Source: Phytophthora quininea
Taxonomy: Eukaryota > Oomycota > Peronosporomycetes > Peronosporales > Peronosporaceae
Length of the DNA stretch: 64,000 nucleotides
NCBI GenBank assembly: GCA_011947345.1
Contig: JAAVTG010000550.1
Location: 1 to 64,000 of the forward strand
Reading direction: 5' to 3'
Below the pieces are notes generated by a model. The model was not told the DNA's origin. It saw only the letters and a list, made by a program, of their open reading frames with translations, and ran no database searches. Positions 21,981-33,426 of this stretch are shown here, in pieces. Within the stretch, counting starts at the first letter, position 1. Each line of letters begins with the position of its first letter. The position numbers and the translations under genes are program-made.

Positions 21981-22779
21981 ATAATTACAAAAATTTGGCT
22001 AACAACTGATAAGAACTATGTTCAAGGCACGTATATGCTGTAAAAAGGTGTATACATCTCAAACTGTACAGTGCGTGTCCGTCGGTTTGTTAGATCGTAA
22101 AAATGCGCAATTCTGATTGATTAAAATATAAATACTACTAGTACATTTATGCAAAATGCTAGAGAATAACAATACATCCTTTGGTATGCTGGAAGATCCG
22201 CAAATAGGCGCAGAAAGACGCCACTATAGAGCAAAATTTGCAACAACAACAACAAAAATGATTATTTAGTCTATGATGATGTCACAAACAGTTCAAAAGT
22301 CTCGCAAAACATTATTCGAGACCTACTCGGTCGATAACTTGCATAATTATCGTCAAATAGAATTCCTTCACAGCACTGTACATCTTTCGATTCCCAGTGC
22401 CGGGAAATCACCACCAAACACCGGAAGGTTTCGAAGTGACGGGACCCTACACACCGTTAGGCTGTGCAGCATCCATATTAATACAAGAGCGGAGTTGAGT
22501 ATCTAGCAGGTTTATTTAAGGTCATTTAATCTACACAACAGAATCCATAACCCAGACACCCTGAGTGGTGCTCGAGGGTCCTATACGCTCGTGCCTTGAT
22601 CTTGTAGACCCATTTTCTGTGCAGGGGCTTCCCGTCTTGAGGCTTCATCACCAAACCCCAAGTCTAGTTTCTCTCAAACGACGCCTTCATGGTTTCTCGC
22701 CCTTGTAGGCATGCCGAAATTTTGACGTATCTTTATTGCTCTCAGTGGCACGAAATACATAACAGTTAGTACATAAAGC
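21981..22779. other. AT-rich intergenic DNA
   Basis: No coding region was recognised. Short AT-rich tracts are seen; probably decayed transposon flanks. Confidence 0.4.
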
Positions 22780-23680
22780 AGACAGACAGTGAATATCGTA
22801 AAAACAGTAGCAGATGCAGTTTTTTCCTACAAACACTGCCCACGGTCGCTACGATCCAGCGTGCACTGTTAGACACGAGGAACAAGATCATCTCCGGCGT
22901 CATGGGTGAGGGACAATGGCGTTCATGGCAAAACAGCACGAAAGCAACTGAAAACCCTATCTACGACGTTGGAGGTGAGTGGAATTGCAGCCAGCAGCCC
23001 ATACGCAGCTAGTGCAGCATCCACCTTCCTTCCTTCTTTTATGTGCGGTCGCTGTGAAACCTTTGTTGGCCTGTGGCGGCTGATCGTGTACTTCGACATG
23101 AGCGGTGCGCCAAAACGGCACAAGTTCAGCGCCGAGATATGGTCATCAAGGACTTCCACGGCCCCTGGTCAACGACAGGAGGATACATAATGAAGACAGC
23201 AGCTAATGGTGTATATTACCACTATTGTAGGAAATTGCAAAACCATAGTTAGTTTTGATACAATATGCTAGTAAATAACGAACTTACCATAAATAAATCC
23301 TCATCGACCGCATGAAAGTTTGAGCGCCCTCGAGGATACTGTCGCGAGGTTAAAGGTAGTCCCGCACGCTAGGTTGAGGCGGTGACTTGCACAGCCAATA
23401 AGCGGTACGCCGTTCAGATTAGCAACCCGCTTATTAACTGGTCAGTTTTCGCCAAAGGGGGGATAGACCAAAAAATAAGGCAGAATTTTTAATTGTCGAC
23501 GAATGGCCTTCAGCGTTCAGCTGATCGTCAGGCTCGTCCATAACAGGTGCGAGCAACTCGGGTCCGCCGCCTGAACGTGGAACATTACGTTGGTATAGCC
23601 AGTTTCGGCATTTGCTTGCACCGCAAGGCGCAGGTTTTGCAGGGTGTTCCTTCGAATAGGATAGCATCGAAGGAGACTCA
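22780..23680 (-). pseudogene. hAT-family transposase relic (copy 1)
   Basis: On the minus strand, from 23,670 down, are a segment like LLAPVMDEPDDQLNAEGH, then VANLNGVPLIGCASHRLNLA (the typical oomycete hAT core segment), and near 23,000 the dimerisation-region signature IPLTSNVVDRVFSCFRAVLP followed by MTPEMILFLVSNSARW in another frame. The order matches hAT transposases with a large deletion in the middle and several stops. No terminal repeats or 8-bp target duplication were identified. Confidence 0.75.
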
Positions 23681-24389
23681 GATTTTTACTGCGGGATGTC
23701 CGTGAGGTTTTAGTGAGATGCCACGCAAACTATACAATGGAGTATTATTCCTCCCGAAATCAAATGTTTGTAAAAGAATGGCATGGTAGATGTCTGGTGA
23801 GTATATTAACGATGATATTTCACGTTGAATAAAAACAAGGTGACAGGACATTTGAAAGTTCTCTAATTCCGGTCGCCGCAATTAAATGTACTGACGCCAA
23901 TTCTATTTCGGTCAACCAAAATACGTATTCTATGACTTGACAAAGTAGGTACATGCATTTTATAGCTCACGTTTACCAGGACAAATAAATGCAAATCACA
24001 GATCCGACATCCTAGGAGAATGGCACGGATGGAGTCACAGCAATCTTTTGACTATTTAACGAAGAGCTTCTGGTGCAAGATATAGGGTCTGTAGACATAT
24101 AATCCGCGTTAAAGGATTGGTGCCTTGCGCCTTGTAGAGGAAGTAAAAACTGTTACCGTGATTGACTTGCACACTACAGATCCTCGCGCTTTTGCTGCAA
24201 CCTGATTCTCCTGGGCCTTATGTTCGAGTTGATTTATGTCTCGCTCGAGGCACATGGACACCATTCCAACATGTATCCCCCAACTAGTTGTAGCATCAAG
24301 TGCGGCCGTTCGAGCTGAGTGATCCAACTGAAGCTGATACACGCAACAATTTGGCGTTCTTCCTCATCGACTATGACAAGCCGATGCTC
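23681..24389. other. Intergenic DNA without recognised genes
   Basis: Short minus-strand ORFs around 23,680-24,340 are open but show no family resemblance. Confidence 0.35.
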
Positions 24390-24836
24390 CACAGCAATGC
24401 GACTGGAATAAAGCAAAACTGAAGATTTTGACCGAGATGAGCCTTGTAACGGGGTTACATCAAAGTCATAACCGTGCATTGACTTTGAAGGTTACGCAAA
24501 ACTCTTTACCATGTATAGAGGGTTAACTCTGTAGCCCACCGATTTTTCTTAGATTAACTATATTATATAGTTTAGTTTATACAAAGATCAGATAACAATT
24601 CAATTCAGTTCTATTTTTGTAGTTAGTTGGTGTTGTCTTTGTTTTATGGGATGCTGACTCTGCGAGTCCTAGTTACGGGACTGTATTTGGTTCTTTTATG
24701 TAACCGAAGGGTGGGAGCCTACAGACAACGACTCGGGGAGTCCTTCGTCCCACTCTGTGCACGTACACTGCTACGCAGCCCTGCTGTAAACCTTGCGGAT
24801 CGGGTGGAACAAAACATTCGGTCCATGTTAGGATAA
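24390..24836 (+). other. Interrupted fragment related to the ORF at 63.8-64.0 kb
   Basis: Bases 24,390-24,450 match the reverse complement of about 63,925-63,985 (AATGCGACTGGA...GACCGAGATGA), and bases 24,785-24,836 match the next part (GGATCGGGTGGAACAAAACA). In between lie about 335 bases absent from the 64-kb copy, flanked on both sides by CCTTG. This looks like a short insertion with a 5-bp duplication. The coding fragment (NLADRVEQNIRSML) ends in a stop at 24,834. Confidence 0.6.
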
Positions 24837-25834
24837 CCTTCCCATTCCGGGTCCGGGTCCGCAAGGGTCCAGAAAGATATGTAAACAAAAATGTAGTTTG
24901 ATTAGGTAAGGAATGTATTACAAACGAAATCGGTGGTGCAAGACCATTTGCCAAACGACCATTGGAGCCCGTCATCCTAACCCACAACCAGCGCCAGCGC
25001 CGCCCTGACGAGAAGAAGAGGGTGTAGCACCGCAGTCTAAAGCACAAACCATTAAGCGAGTCCAGAACCGGAGCCAGTGCTCAAAGTGATCACGCAGCAG
25101 TGAGTAAGTCTAGCACAGTCCACCACCTAGCCGATCTCCTAGAATGTTGCTTCAGATGGAGAAACCTAGATAGAAAACACTTGCAGACCTTGTTGCACTT
25201 ATTACAAGCGAGGATTTCTGTGGAAATTGGCTTCAAATTGAGAAGGTACACTCCAAGTTACGAAAAAGAATGGAGCTATATTTCAACCGCAAATTTTCGG
25301 TAGACTTGCCATTTAACGTGCCGATCCAATCATGGTATTTAGAAATGCTTGTAATGATGTTGCAGCCTACAAAACCGATGAGTGGTTACCGATTACTACA
25401 CAGCATACATTGGCCTGACTCAAAAGGACAGTATCGTGGACTACATTGAGGAAATGCCCAGTGTTTGATTGACGAGGGGATCACCTCCTTTGCAGACCAA
25501 ACAGTATGCATGCTGCCTAACGCCGACGTATCTAAAGCGGAGTTTCCGAGTAGACGTGTATATGTGGGAACACATGAAATGTGGCTATAATAAAATAGCT
25601 GGTGTACGTTGATCACGGTCGATCAATCGCATATCTCCCGCCAGTGTGCTCGAGAGCGTTTAAGATTTAGGTTATACTTAAGACTATGGAGGACTCAAGA
25701 GCAATTCGAGTTGGGAACTCTTCAGACTCGATAAACCAGATGCTAAACAATCCGAATAGCCTGGTCGTCGTTCAGCGACCAGGTGATGTGGTAGATGTTA
25801 GCAATATAATTTATCGCTCTGTGATAATTGCTAC
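24837..25834. other. Intergenic DNA without recognised genes
   Basis: Several 60-120 codon ORFs are open on either strand, but none has recognisable motifs or coding-like composition. Confidence 0.35.
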
Positions 25835-26137
25835 ATGCCCCGAACGAAGGATAGAAATAAATGGGCCGCTATCGGTGGCAATGTAGTCATCCTTGGAGAT
25901 GATGTTCGGGTAAGTCACCGCTACGCAACATGTGCCGCCATGGATGCGCCCAAAGGTTCTAATAAGGTGCGGGAGCGAATTTTACAAGCTTATGCAGCGA
26001 TGAATTGGAGAGTTTGGAAGCGTGAGGCGTTTGAGCAAGAAAAATTGTTTTACGCTAAGCTTCAAGAAGACTATTTTTCTGCGAAAAGCAGAGCATCTAG
26101 AGCCCGAATTGAGAAGAAGAAAAACGTAGACGCATAA
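25835..26137 (+). CDS. Hypothetical protein, 100 residues
   Basis: An ATG-started ORF with a charged, helical second half (QAYAAMNWRVWKREAFEQEK and a basic tail ending IEKKKNVDA). No signal peptide, membrane segment or domain was recognised. The composition is more protein-like than its AT-rich surroundings. It could be part of an unidentified transposon, since it lies between decayed elements. A neighbouring ORF at 25,686 overlaps it in another frame. Function unknown. Confidence 0.35.
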   Translation: MPRTKDRNKWAAIGGNVVILGDDVRVSHRYATCAAMDAPKGSNKVRERILQAYAAMNWRVWKREAFEQEKLFYAKLQEDYFSAKSRASRARIEKKKNVDA

Positions 26138-26948
26138 AATGATTGTTGTAGTTGAAGATAATTTCGGTAGTATGAGTACTGGTGCCTTATAGATTGTTTT
26201 CGGTAGTTGATAGCCTTAAAAGAACGGACGATATTTTCATAAACAAAACACCATGTATCTTGGAGACTCAACTCTTAACAAGAAAATTGTCATACGATAT
26301 GAAAATTGCAATTGCCATTCTCCTCGTTGTATGAGAACTAAACAAATTGACAAATTAGTGAAAAGTAAATAAAAAATTGAGTTGGTCAAACCCAAATTGG
26401 CAACTGGGGGTCAAATCTTTTCAATTATCCGCCTTAGCAAGTATATCATATAGTGTCTCGAGCAATACGAGTTACACACCTCTTGAAATTATTATCTCCT
26501 TCTATCACAGCCAATCTTACACAACATCAACCAGTTATTAAAATTAAAATCGTTAAATGTTTCGAAGAATTGAAAACAGGGGTCAAATTGTTGCTAAAAT
26601 GCAGCTAAATTATTTAAAATGCTATTGATTTCTAATGCTCACAAGAATCTTGTCCTACGGTAGAAGATAAATAGACAGTTTAGAATAAACTTCTCATCCA
26701 ACGGTAAAAGTGTTCAGTCTTTTCATCTACTCGGCAAGTTCTGCCATAGATCAATCTGCCATCATGCGAGCACATGAGGCCTTCTGGTACTTTGTCGAGG
26801 TAAATGGATCCGAAACAATCAAGATTATATGCGCGGTCGCAAGTTTCTTTATTCTAGTAACAGGGTCATCGCCGATCTGAAGTTTCTGCGTCAAAAAGTA
26901 GGCGTCAAATTTTATTGTCGATGACTACAGCTTTCGGAGATAGACCGT
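26138..26948. other. AT-rich spacer
   Basis: Strongly AT-rich with no coding signal. The phrase GGGGTCAAAT recurs at about 26,409 and 26,580. Confidence 0.4.
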
Positions 26949-27353
26949 ATGACGCGAACGAAGGCCTATCCCAGTAAAGATGCTCAATTCGACTCATCCG
27001 GTATAATAGATGAACGTCGTTGTGGTCGAGCACAGAGAGAAGCACAGAGAGAAGGGGATGTCAAGTCCATTGTACAGTCCGACTCGTCTTCCGTGGCCAC
27101 GCGACCTGCAGAAATAATCAACCCGGACACTCCGATTCGAAATAAGTTACGCAAAGCGCGAGAAATTTATCACCGTATCGTCATGGATGAAGAACTGGTG
27201 CGAGTGCAAATTTTGTACGACCAAGGCAACATGGATGGAGCTCTATCAGCTCTGATTAAGAGTGTGGAGAATTGCGTGGAGATGTTATGGATGATCCATG
27301 AGAGACAACCAGTGGTTCAAGCTGATCGAGGCTTCATATCAATTGGAAGATAG
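26949..27353 (+). CDS. Hypothetical protein, 134 residues
   Basis: An intact ATG-started ORF. The N-terminal half is polar and basic (RRCGRAQREAQREGDV); the C-terminal half looks helical (KLRKAREIYHRIVMDEELV, then ALSALIKSVENCVEMLW). No signal peptide, membrane helix or known domain is visible. It resembles neither the hAT nor the piggyBac proteins nearby. It may be a small cargo or accessory gene of an unrecognised element, or a degenerate host gene. Function unknown. Confidence 0.4.
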   Translation: MTRTKAYPSKDAQFDSSGIIDERRCGRAQREAQREGDVKSIVQSDSSSVATRPAEIINPDTPIRNKLRKAREIYHRIVMDEELVRVQILYDQGNMDGALSALIKSVENCVEMLWMIHERQPVVQADRGFISIGR

Positions 27354-27663
27354 ATGTCATTTCTCTTCGCAGCCGTGGCTGGCATGATTAGATTCGGTCC
27401 AGACAGCTATGAAGAGTCAGAGGACATACCGTGCAAAGCGTTCGTGAACGCCTGAATTAAGGCATAAATGTGTTCAAGGAGAGAGTAGACGTGTTGATGG
27501 CTCAAATGCGAGATCGTAACAGCACTAATGCTCGAGATCAATCAATACTGAGCGCAACGTCCCGGTGGTTCGGAAGCATTGATGGATTTACCTCACCATG
27601 AAATGCAATGTAGAGGTTAGAGAAAATTGTGCTTCGATATTCAATAGTTTTTTACGTCTTTTT

Positions 27664-28023
27664 TTATTGCTCTCTGTCACTATAGTAGTTATTCGGTTTG
27701 TTTGATAATACTGCTGGGGAACCCAATCCATCACAATCTGCTGTCATCTGGCGCCGTCGTGTAACTGCTCGTTTATTGCTTCGTAAGTATTGAACTTCAG
27801 TCGGTAAACTTGTTGAGTTACGTTCTTCTTCGTCGCTGGAAATCGAATTATGATCAGGTAATTCCACCGGAGCAAGAATTTCTATCGGAAATCGTGTAGA
27901 AGTACGAGCTCTTTCCATCTCAATGTCATGTTGTAGAGCAGAATATCTCCGAGCAAATTTTTCGATGCCGACAACGAAATCCGGGAGGTGGGGGTGCGGC
28001 ATTGTTGAGGTGGCTCGATTCAT
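27664..28023 (-). CDS. Hypothetical protein, 119 residues
   Basis: An intact minus-strand ORF starting MNRATSTMPHPHLPDFVVG. It is polar, with an acidic serine-rich centre (SISSDEEERNS) and a basic stretch (RSNKRAVTRRRQ). No domain was recognised. It converges with the ORF at 26,949-27,353. The composition suggests a disordered, possibly nuclear protein, but a chance ORF is not excluded. Confidence 0.35.
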   Translation of the reverse strand: MNRATSTMPHPHLPDFVVGIEKFARRYSALQHDIEMERARTSTRFPIEILAPVELPDHNSISSDEEERNSTSLPTEVQYLRSNKRAVTRRRQMTADCDGLGSPAVLSNKPNNYYSDREQ

Positions 28024-29663
28024 CTTGAGGAGTTAATTAGATCTGTCTCCTTGTCTAGAGGTTTTAACAAGTTGGTGATGCTTGAGCCACTGATGTGGGA
28101 AACGCCTCCACCGCCTTGTGTGTTTGACGTTGACACACCGTCATGTTCAACGGATACAATCTGACTCACCCTCCCAACGCGGGTTTTGCACCGCCGGATC
28201 AGTTTGCTTTCGTGAGGAGTGTCTTCTAGTTCGCATAGAGGAGTGGAATGACAGAGGAATCTAGTTTTTCAGTACGTTTTGAAACTCCTGTACTAGTTGG
28301 TTATGCAGTGTTTTTGATCTTGCCAAACCAGCTGTTTTCAGAGTGTCGACTAACGCGGACCCGAACCTGGCTGAGACCTGAATGCAGCTCTTTCCCATGT
28401 AAGACCCGCGAAGCAGAATCGGAAATTCCACTATTATTATAGTAGGGGTTCAAAATCCCCCAAATCCGTATTTGAATACGCGCGTTTTCCGTACTGTGGT
28501 ACAAGCCAAAAGCAGCGTTGTACTTCGTAAAGATACGACGCGGTATTTCCACAAAATCCGTCGCTGCTTCTCATACCACCAAAAGCAGCAACACGGTGCC
28601 GGCAATGCTTGCGGCGGCCATGTATAGCCCAGTAGTGACTAATTGAACATGTCCGGTTGGGAGTATGTCGTACAAGAAGATTAGGAAATACGTGTAATTT
28701 GTTGAAATCTTATTAGTTAGGGGTAATTTAAGGGTAGAAGCCAAAACACGATTTCAGCCATGATGGATTTCAAAGCCGGAATACGGAGTGGAACAGAGGC
28801 CGAAATCAGAGTGGTACCGGCAGTAAACGCGCGGATATAAAGAAATCCGCCGAGGTCAAATCAATAGCCAACACCTCGATTTTTTATAACCCTTAGTCTG
28901 AAATCTGCGCGAAAAAAATAGTCTACTGGGGGATCGATTTCAGGTAGTGCCCCCCACCACCACCACAGGCTTCTGGGGGTGCTTAAAGTGAAGCTAACAC
29001 AGATGCCTTTACAATCCGTACTTTGGCGTTAAGACCGAAAATGTTTGAAGGGGTTTCATGTTAGACACCGGCATACCTCTGCTAGAGCGAGACACTACAA
29101 TTGATAGAAGAGCCTGCTGTATCAGTGGAAGGTGAAGAAGATGCTTTTGGACATTCTTTCTACTTCTGCCTGTGGGAGCATTTTTAGGACAAAAATAAGG
29201 ACCAATTTCCGGGAGCCTCGCTTGACCTCAATATGATCGGATATAAAATACAACTAACCCACCGAGATAGCCTTGCATTCCGACTTCTAGCTGCATCGCT
29301 TTACACTTTCAAACGCTGTATTCGTTGAGCATCAGCTCGCGCAAAACTGCCCCCAACGAGACGGCAAAAAATGAAGGTTGTCCTTAACTTTAGATCAAAA
29401 ATACAACACAACTATAGTGAAATCTAGTCAAATGAAACCCTGCCAAATTCGTTACTGTTTCCTGAGTGTCAAGCCATACGGTTGGCAAAATAATCGTACT
29501 TAAAAAGGTCTACAATTTTTAACATCTTTTGTCCTTAAAATCGCAGTTAAGGACAAACTTTTGTTGATTCTTAGCGAGTGTGTCCTTATTTTCAGCGTTG
29601 AGTACAATTGAATTGCTGGAAAATGTTACGTGTATTTGGTAGACAATTACGGAATGTACAATA
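28024..29663. other. Gene-free stretch with short inverted motifs
   Basis: No gene recognised over 1.6 kb. It contains several copies of GTCCTTA/TAAGGAC, including an 11-bp perfect inverted repeat (TTTGTCCTTAA at 29,528-29,538 and its complement at 29,547-29,557). Confidence 0.4.
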
Positions 29664-29729
29664 TTGCAGATTGATTGCTACCAAGGCTACTTCCACAGGG
29701 ATCTGTTCGCCTTCAGAAATACCGGCATT

Positions 29730-31375
29730 TCAAGAGTAGCTGGAGTTATGCGATGGCGCTGCTCCGAGAAGACGAGCTTCGACTGCGAAAACAGTCGTTG
29801 GAGGCACGTAGGTGGTGTCCGCATTGACATCGGCTTGGGGACCGCAGATTCGGCGCCGCTTCAGAGCTTCCTCGGCAAACGAAACGATGTGCCCAGTGTT
29901 GTCTTTTGCTGCAACTCCATCGGGAGGAGAATCGGTTGGCGACGAAACAAAGCGCAGACAAGCCGTCTTCTCGGTGGGCGTCAGCCTTCCACCATTCTGC
30001 AGCTTGACCAAACCAGCTTCAAAAGCGGGGTTGTTGACAATGGATGCTTTAGGAGAGAGATACTGGGCCATGACAGGGTAGCTGTCCACCACGTGATCGA
30101 ACAGTGTGCGCACCTGAGCCATCGTAAGCGTCTCGTCCTGCAGCTTCATAGTGACCGATTGAAGAAGGCTGAGATCCGCCAAAGCTTCGCTGCCTTGATC
30201 CCCTCCGCCGCCGAGAGCATGTACTCGCTGAGACCACATGCAACCGCTGCCGAATCTTCGATGAGTCGAAGAGCAGGTAGAATCTTCACACAGCGCTTTA
30301 GCATTTCAAAAGAGCTGCTCCAGCGGGTGTCGTTTCGGATACGAACTCGCAGGGGAGATACGTGTTTGAGACACGCACGTCCTTTAATCGTCGTAAGCCG
30401 CTACATCAGAGAGTTGCACTTAGCGACTAGTGCCTCATGCGGATCAAGGAACAGCTTCACCGCCAGATTGAATCTGTGGCTCGCGCATCCAATGAACGAA
30501 ATGCCACCACGGGAGCCAAGCGATTGGTTGGCCGAGCAGTTGTCGCCACCAGGAACAGCACGAACTCCCAAGAACGATGGAATTGCTCCAGCGTGTCAGC
30601 AATGAAGTCGTACATGCTCTGCGACCCCAAATCCATTTCATCATCCAATGGCGAGAAAGCTAACAGGACACGCCCTTCAGGAAGCTACTTTGACGGCTCG
30701 AAAACAGCAAACATAGCAATGTAGTGCACGCCACTGCAGCTCCAGCCATCAAAGACGAGACCAAACGATCTCGGGAACGTCTCGCGGAGCTTGGCTTCAA
30801 TGGAGCCCATGATGGCAAATATCTTAGCCTTGAAAGTCTTGCGGGTGATGGGCTTTAGCTTAGAGTACTGAGCCGTGGCGGGGCTTCGCGAAAGAACAGG
30901 GGCAAGCCCTGAGTGACTATCCAATCTGCCCACGCCTCAGCGTTACCGGAGCGATGAACGAACTCGACAATTGAGCGCTGCGGCCGGCCGTCAGGTTGAA
31001 CTTGGTCTTCGTAGCCAGGATAAGCACGTCTGAGATGGTTGAGGAGGTTCTGGTACCAGCACGCGCACTTTGGCGGTATTGACAGCCACAGATGCATTTG
31101 AACACGTTGGTGTCGACAGGGTCTTGCTGAAAAAGGCTTCACAAATCTGACGGTTGCTGAGAGGCATGGCGGTCGTAGAGATGGTCTTCGGGGAATCTGC
31201 TGCTGTGTTTGGCGGAAGTTAAGAAGTGCGAACACTGTAGTGAGGAAGCGTGTTGATTCGAATGGTGCGCTAAGAACCATTTAAGGCCAGTGATTTTGAG
31301 TACCGCGAAGGACTGATTAACCCTTTCACTACCATGAGAAATTTGTATGTCCGCCGTGACCTTTAATTTGATCAA
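29730..31375 (-). pseudogene. hAT-family transposase relic with BED-type zinc finger (copy 2)
   Basis: Read from 31,300 leftward on the minus strand: a BED-like zinc-finger region (FKCICGCQYRQ...NLLNHLRRAYPGY), the core segment KAKIFAIMGSIEAKLRETFP with LVFDGWSCSGVHYIAMFAVF, then a DDEMDLGSQSMYDFIADTLE segment. A region equivalent to ISFIGCASHRFNLA follows, and a 169-codon C-terminal frame (30239-29730). The final dimerisation motif of hAT proteins was not found, so the 3' end is probably truncated. At least four frame changes are present. The order fits oomycete hAT transposases. Confidence 0.78.
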
Positions 31376-31484
31376 TCAGCTTAGTGAGATATACTAAACT
31401 CGGCCTATCAGCAGGTAGCTCGCGGACACGTAGATCTCACATTTGTCAGTAATGTAGTTCACGGTACTGCTCTATATTTGAATT

Positions 31485-32720
31485 TCAGCACGGATGAGCA
31501 GCGAGTTCTTTCCCTGTGGTAATGCCGCCATTGGGGCGACGCGCACTGTGAATAGAATCAATACACAACCAAATCGCTTCAGGAGCATCTCCCGGTAGGA
31601 CACACTGACTCAGAGTGCCAGCAAGGTCATTTGTGTAGAACGTCACGGTGCGCTTATCATGGAAGACGATGTAGCCAACAACTTTAGCTATCGTCATTGG
31701 CGGTGAGTAAGCGGTTCGTGCAACTTGTTCTGCGCTCGCTTGTGCGCTTCGTGCTTCTTCTCCCAATCTGCTGTCACGTCAATAGCTGCGACGAGATCCC
31801 AGGATTCTCTATTCATTCCTTTGCAGCCTCTAACCCCAGCCAACCTATTTTCCTAGCAAACCTGTTCTGACCGTGCCGAGAAGTCTCATCTTGTCGTCCG
31901 TGACTTCCAGCAGTGTCTCGCGAGATTATGGCTTAGGTTGAAATATGAAAGACCAAAAGCCGGCGCAAACTCGGAGCAAGGTACATCTCCGTAAGGTGTC
32001 CACACATGGCAGCCCACAAAGCACTAGCATCTTTTAGCTTGATGCAGATGTCATCTGGTTCTAGCGTTCTGAACAACGGCGAGCGCAGAGCTGGAAACAT
32101 ATCGACGTAGCGTTCTGCGGCGACGGTTCGTGTCTTGTTTCCAGATTCGTTGTCCCAAACGGAGTACGCGTACAGACGTTTGCCAACCAACCACAGCATA
32201 ACATCTCACGCCATACTTATCCGTTTTCGACGGCATGTATGTTCTAGCACGGGAACAAGCTTTTGTACGCACCGTATTCTCATCCAGGCTAACAGCACCG
32301 ATCGATACAGCAATAGCAGCACATTTCTGCTGAATCTGCGCCATCAACCGGTGCCTGTGCCAAAGTAGGTCCAGCTTTCGAGTTTGAACAGGTACACGTC
32401 CATGAACTTGAAACCGAGCACGAATACTTTCGAACCGATTTCTCGCCATAGTTTATGCGAAATCGGACTGGCCTAAAAATACCTTCCGGGACCAGAGCTC
32501 TCTGATACCTGTCAGCAATATAATACTCATAATAACTTCACGGCCGAGCAAAACATCGGGGTCACACATCGTGGCTTCCTTCTTTCCTTTATGCTTGAAC
32601 ATGGAGTTCGTCCAGGTGCGCAGCGCATCACCGGGTGAAGAACAGCGAGAAAAGCCCGAGCTCCCCGTGCTCTTTGTAGGCTAGATCGATGTCTCGCTCA
32701 CGTACTGTATGCAGCCCGCT
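31485..32720 (-). pseudogene. PiggyBac-type transposase relic
   Basis: Minus-strand segments in shifting frames match the oomycete piggyBac layout. These are RELWSRKVFLGQSDFA and ARNRFESIRARFQVHGR, then the catalytic start AVSLDENTVRTKACSRARTY with YMPSKTDKYGVRCY, then YSVWDNESGNKTRTVAAERY. The C-terminal piece is TVTFYTNDLAGTLSQCVLPG with DAPEAIWLCIDSI. Stops and frameshifts interrupt all of them, and the C-terminal cysteine-rich domain was not seen. It lies next to, and opposite in direction to, the better-preserved piggyBac element at 33.1-36.9 kb, and is a different lineage by sequence. Confidence 0.75.
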
Positions 32721-33107
32721 TTCGAGAGTTAGGCTATCGACGTAGGTGTTGCTGGTCAGCTTGAGCAAACAGGGGCCGTCTGCAAACGCGGTGGCATTAC
32801 CTTCTCGTCAGACCCCTGGCAAAGCTCTTTCTCGCTGTTGCTCGGTTGAATCACTTCGTTGTCGACCTCTCCACCGGAGTCCTCCAGCTCTCATTCGGTC
32901 TCGTTGTCGTCAACGAGAAGCTGTAAAATCTTCATAGCGCTCTCGTGTAAATGGAGTATTGCGAGAAGGAAGCAAAATTGAAACTGCGTGGGCAGGAGAG
33001 CAAGATCTGAACATTCTGGCTTTTAGGGTAATTCTAGTATTACGGGTCTGCTGCGGACCTGCAAGTCTTGGTGATCGCCACCCCCTAGTCAACCTTCTAT
33101 CAATCGG
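32721..33107. other. Spacer between two piggyBac-type elements
   Basis: No gene or terminal repeat recognised; probably the decayed 5' part of the left element. Confidence 0.35.
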
Positions 33108-33150
33108 TTAACCCTTGTAGCGCGGTACTCTGTATTATACAGAATAAGTA
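33108..33150 (+). repeat. Left terminal/subterminal repeat of the piggyBac element
   Basis: TTAACCCTTGTAGCGCGG followed by TACTCTGTATTATACAGAATA. The reverse complement of the right end has the same blocks in the same order. Confidence 0.75.
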
Positions 33151-33426
33151 CTATTACAGGTAAAAGTATTCCGAAAGCTTAGAAGCGCGTTGTTTCACCG
33201 CATATGAAATATTGTATGGGCAGGTGTTGGGGAAGCAATCATAATAGATCTGTGAGGGTAAGATAAACGGGGACTGCTCTGCCTGTATAGAAAATACAGT
33301 ATAAAACTAGCAGAGGTTTGCAAATTCTGTTTGAAGCCAGTTATTCGCAAAGTCCCGCTTTTTCAGCCCCCAAGTCACTCAAGATTTTGACCACGCAACC
33401 AACCAGCTTCGGTCCACGCTACGAGT

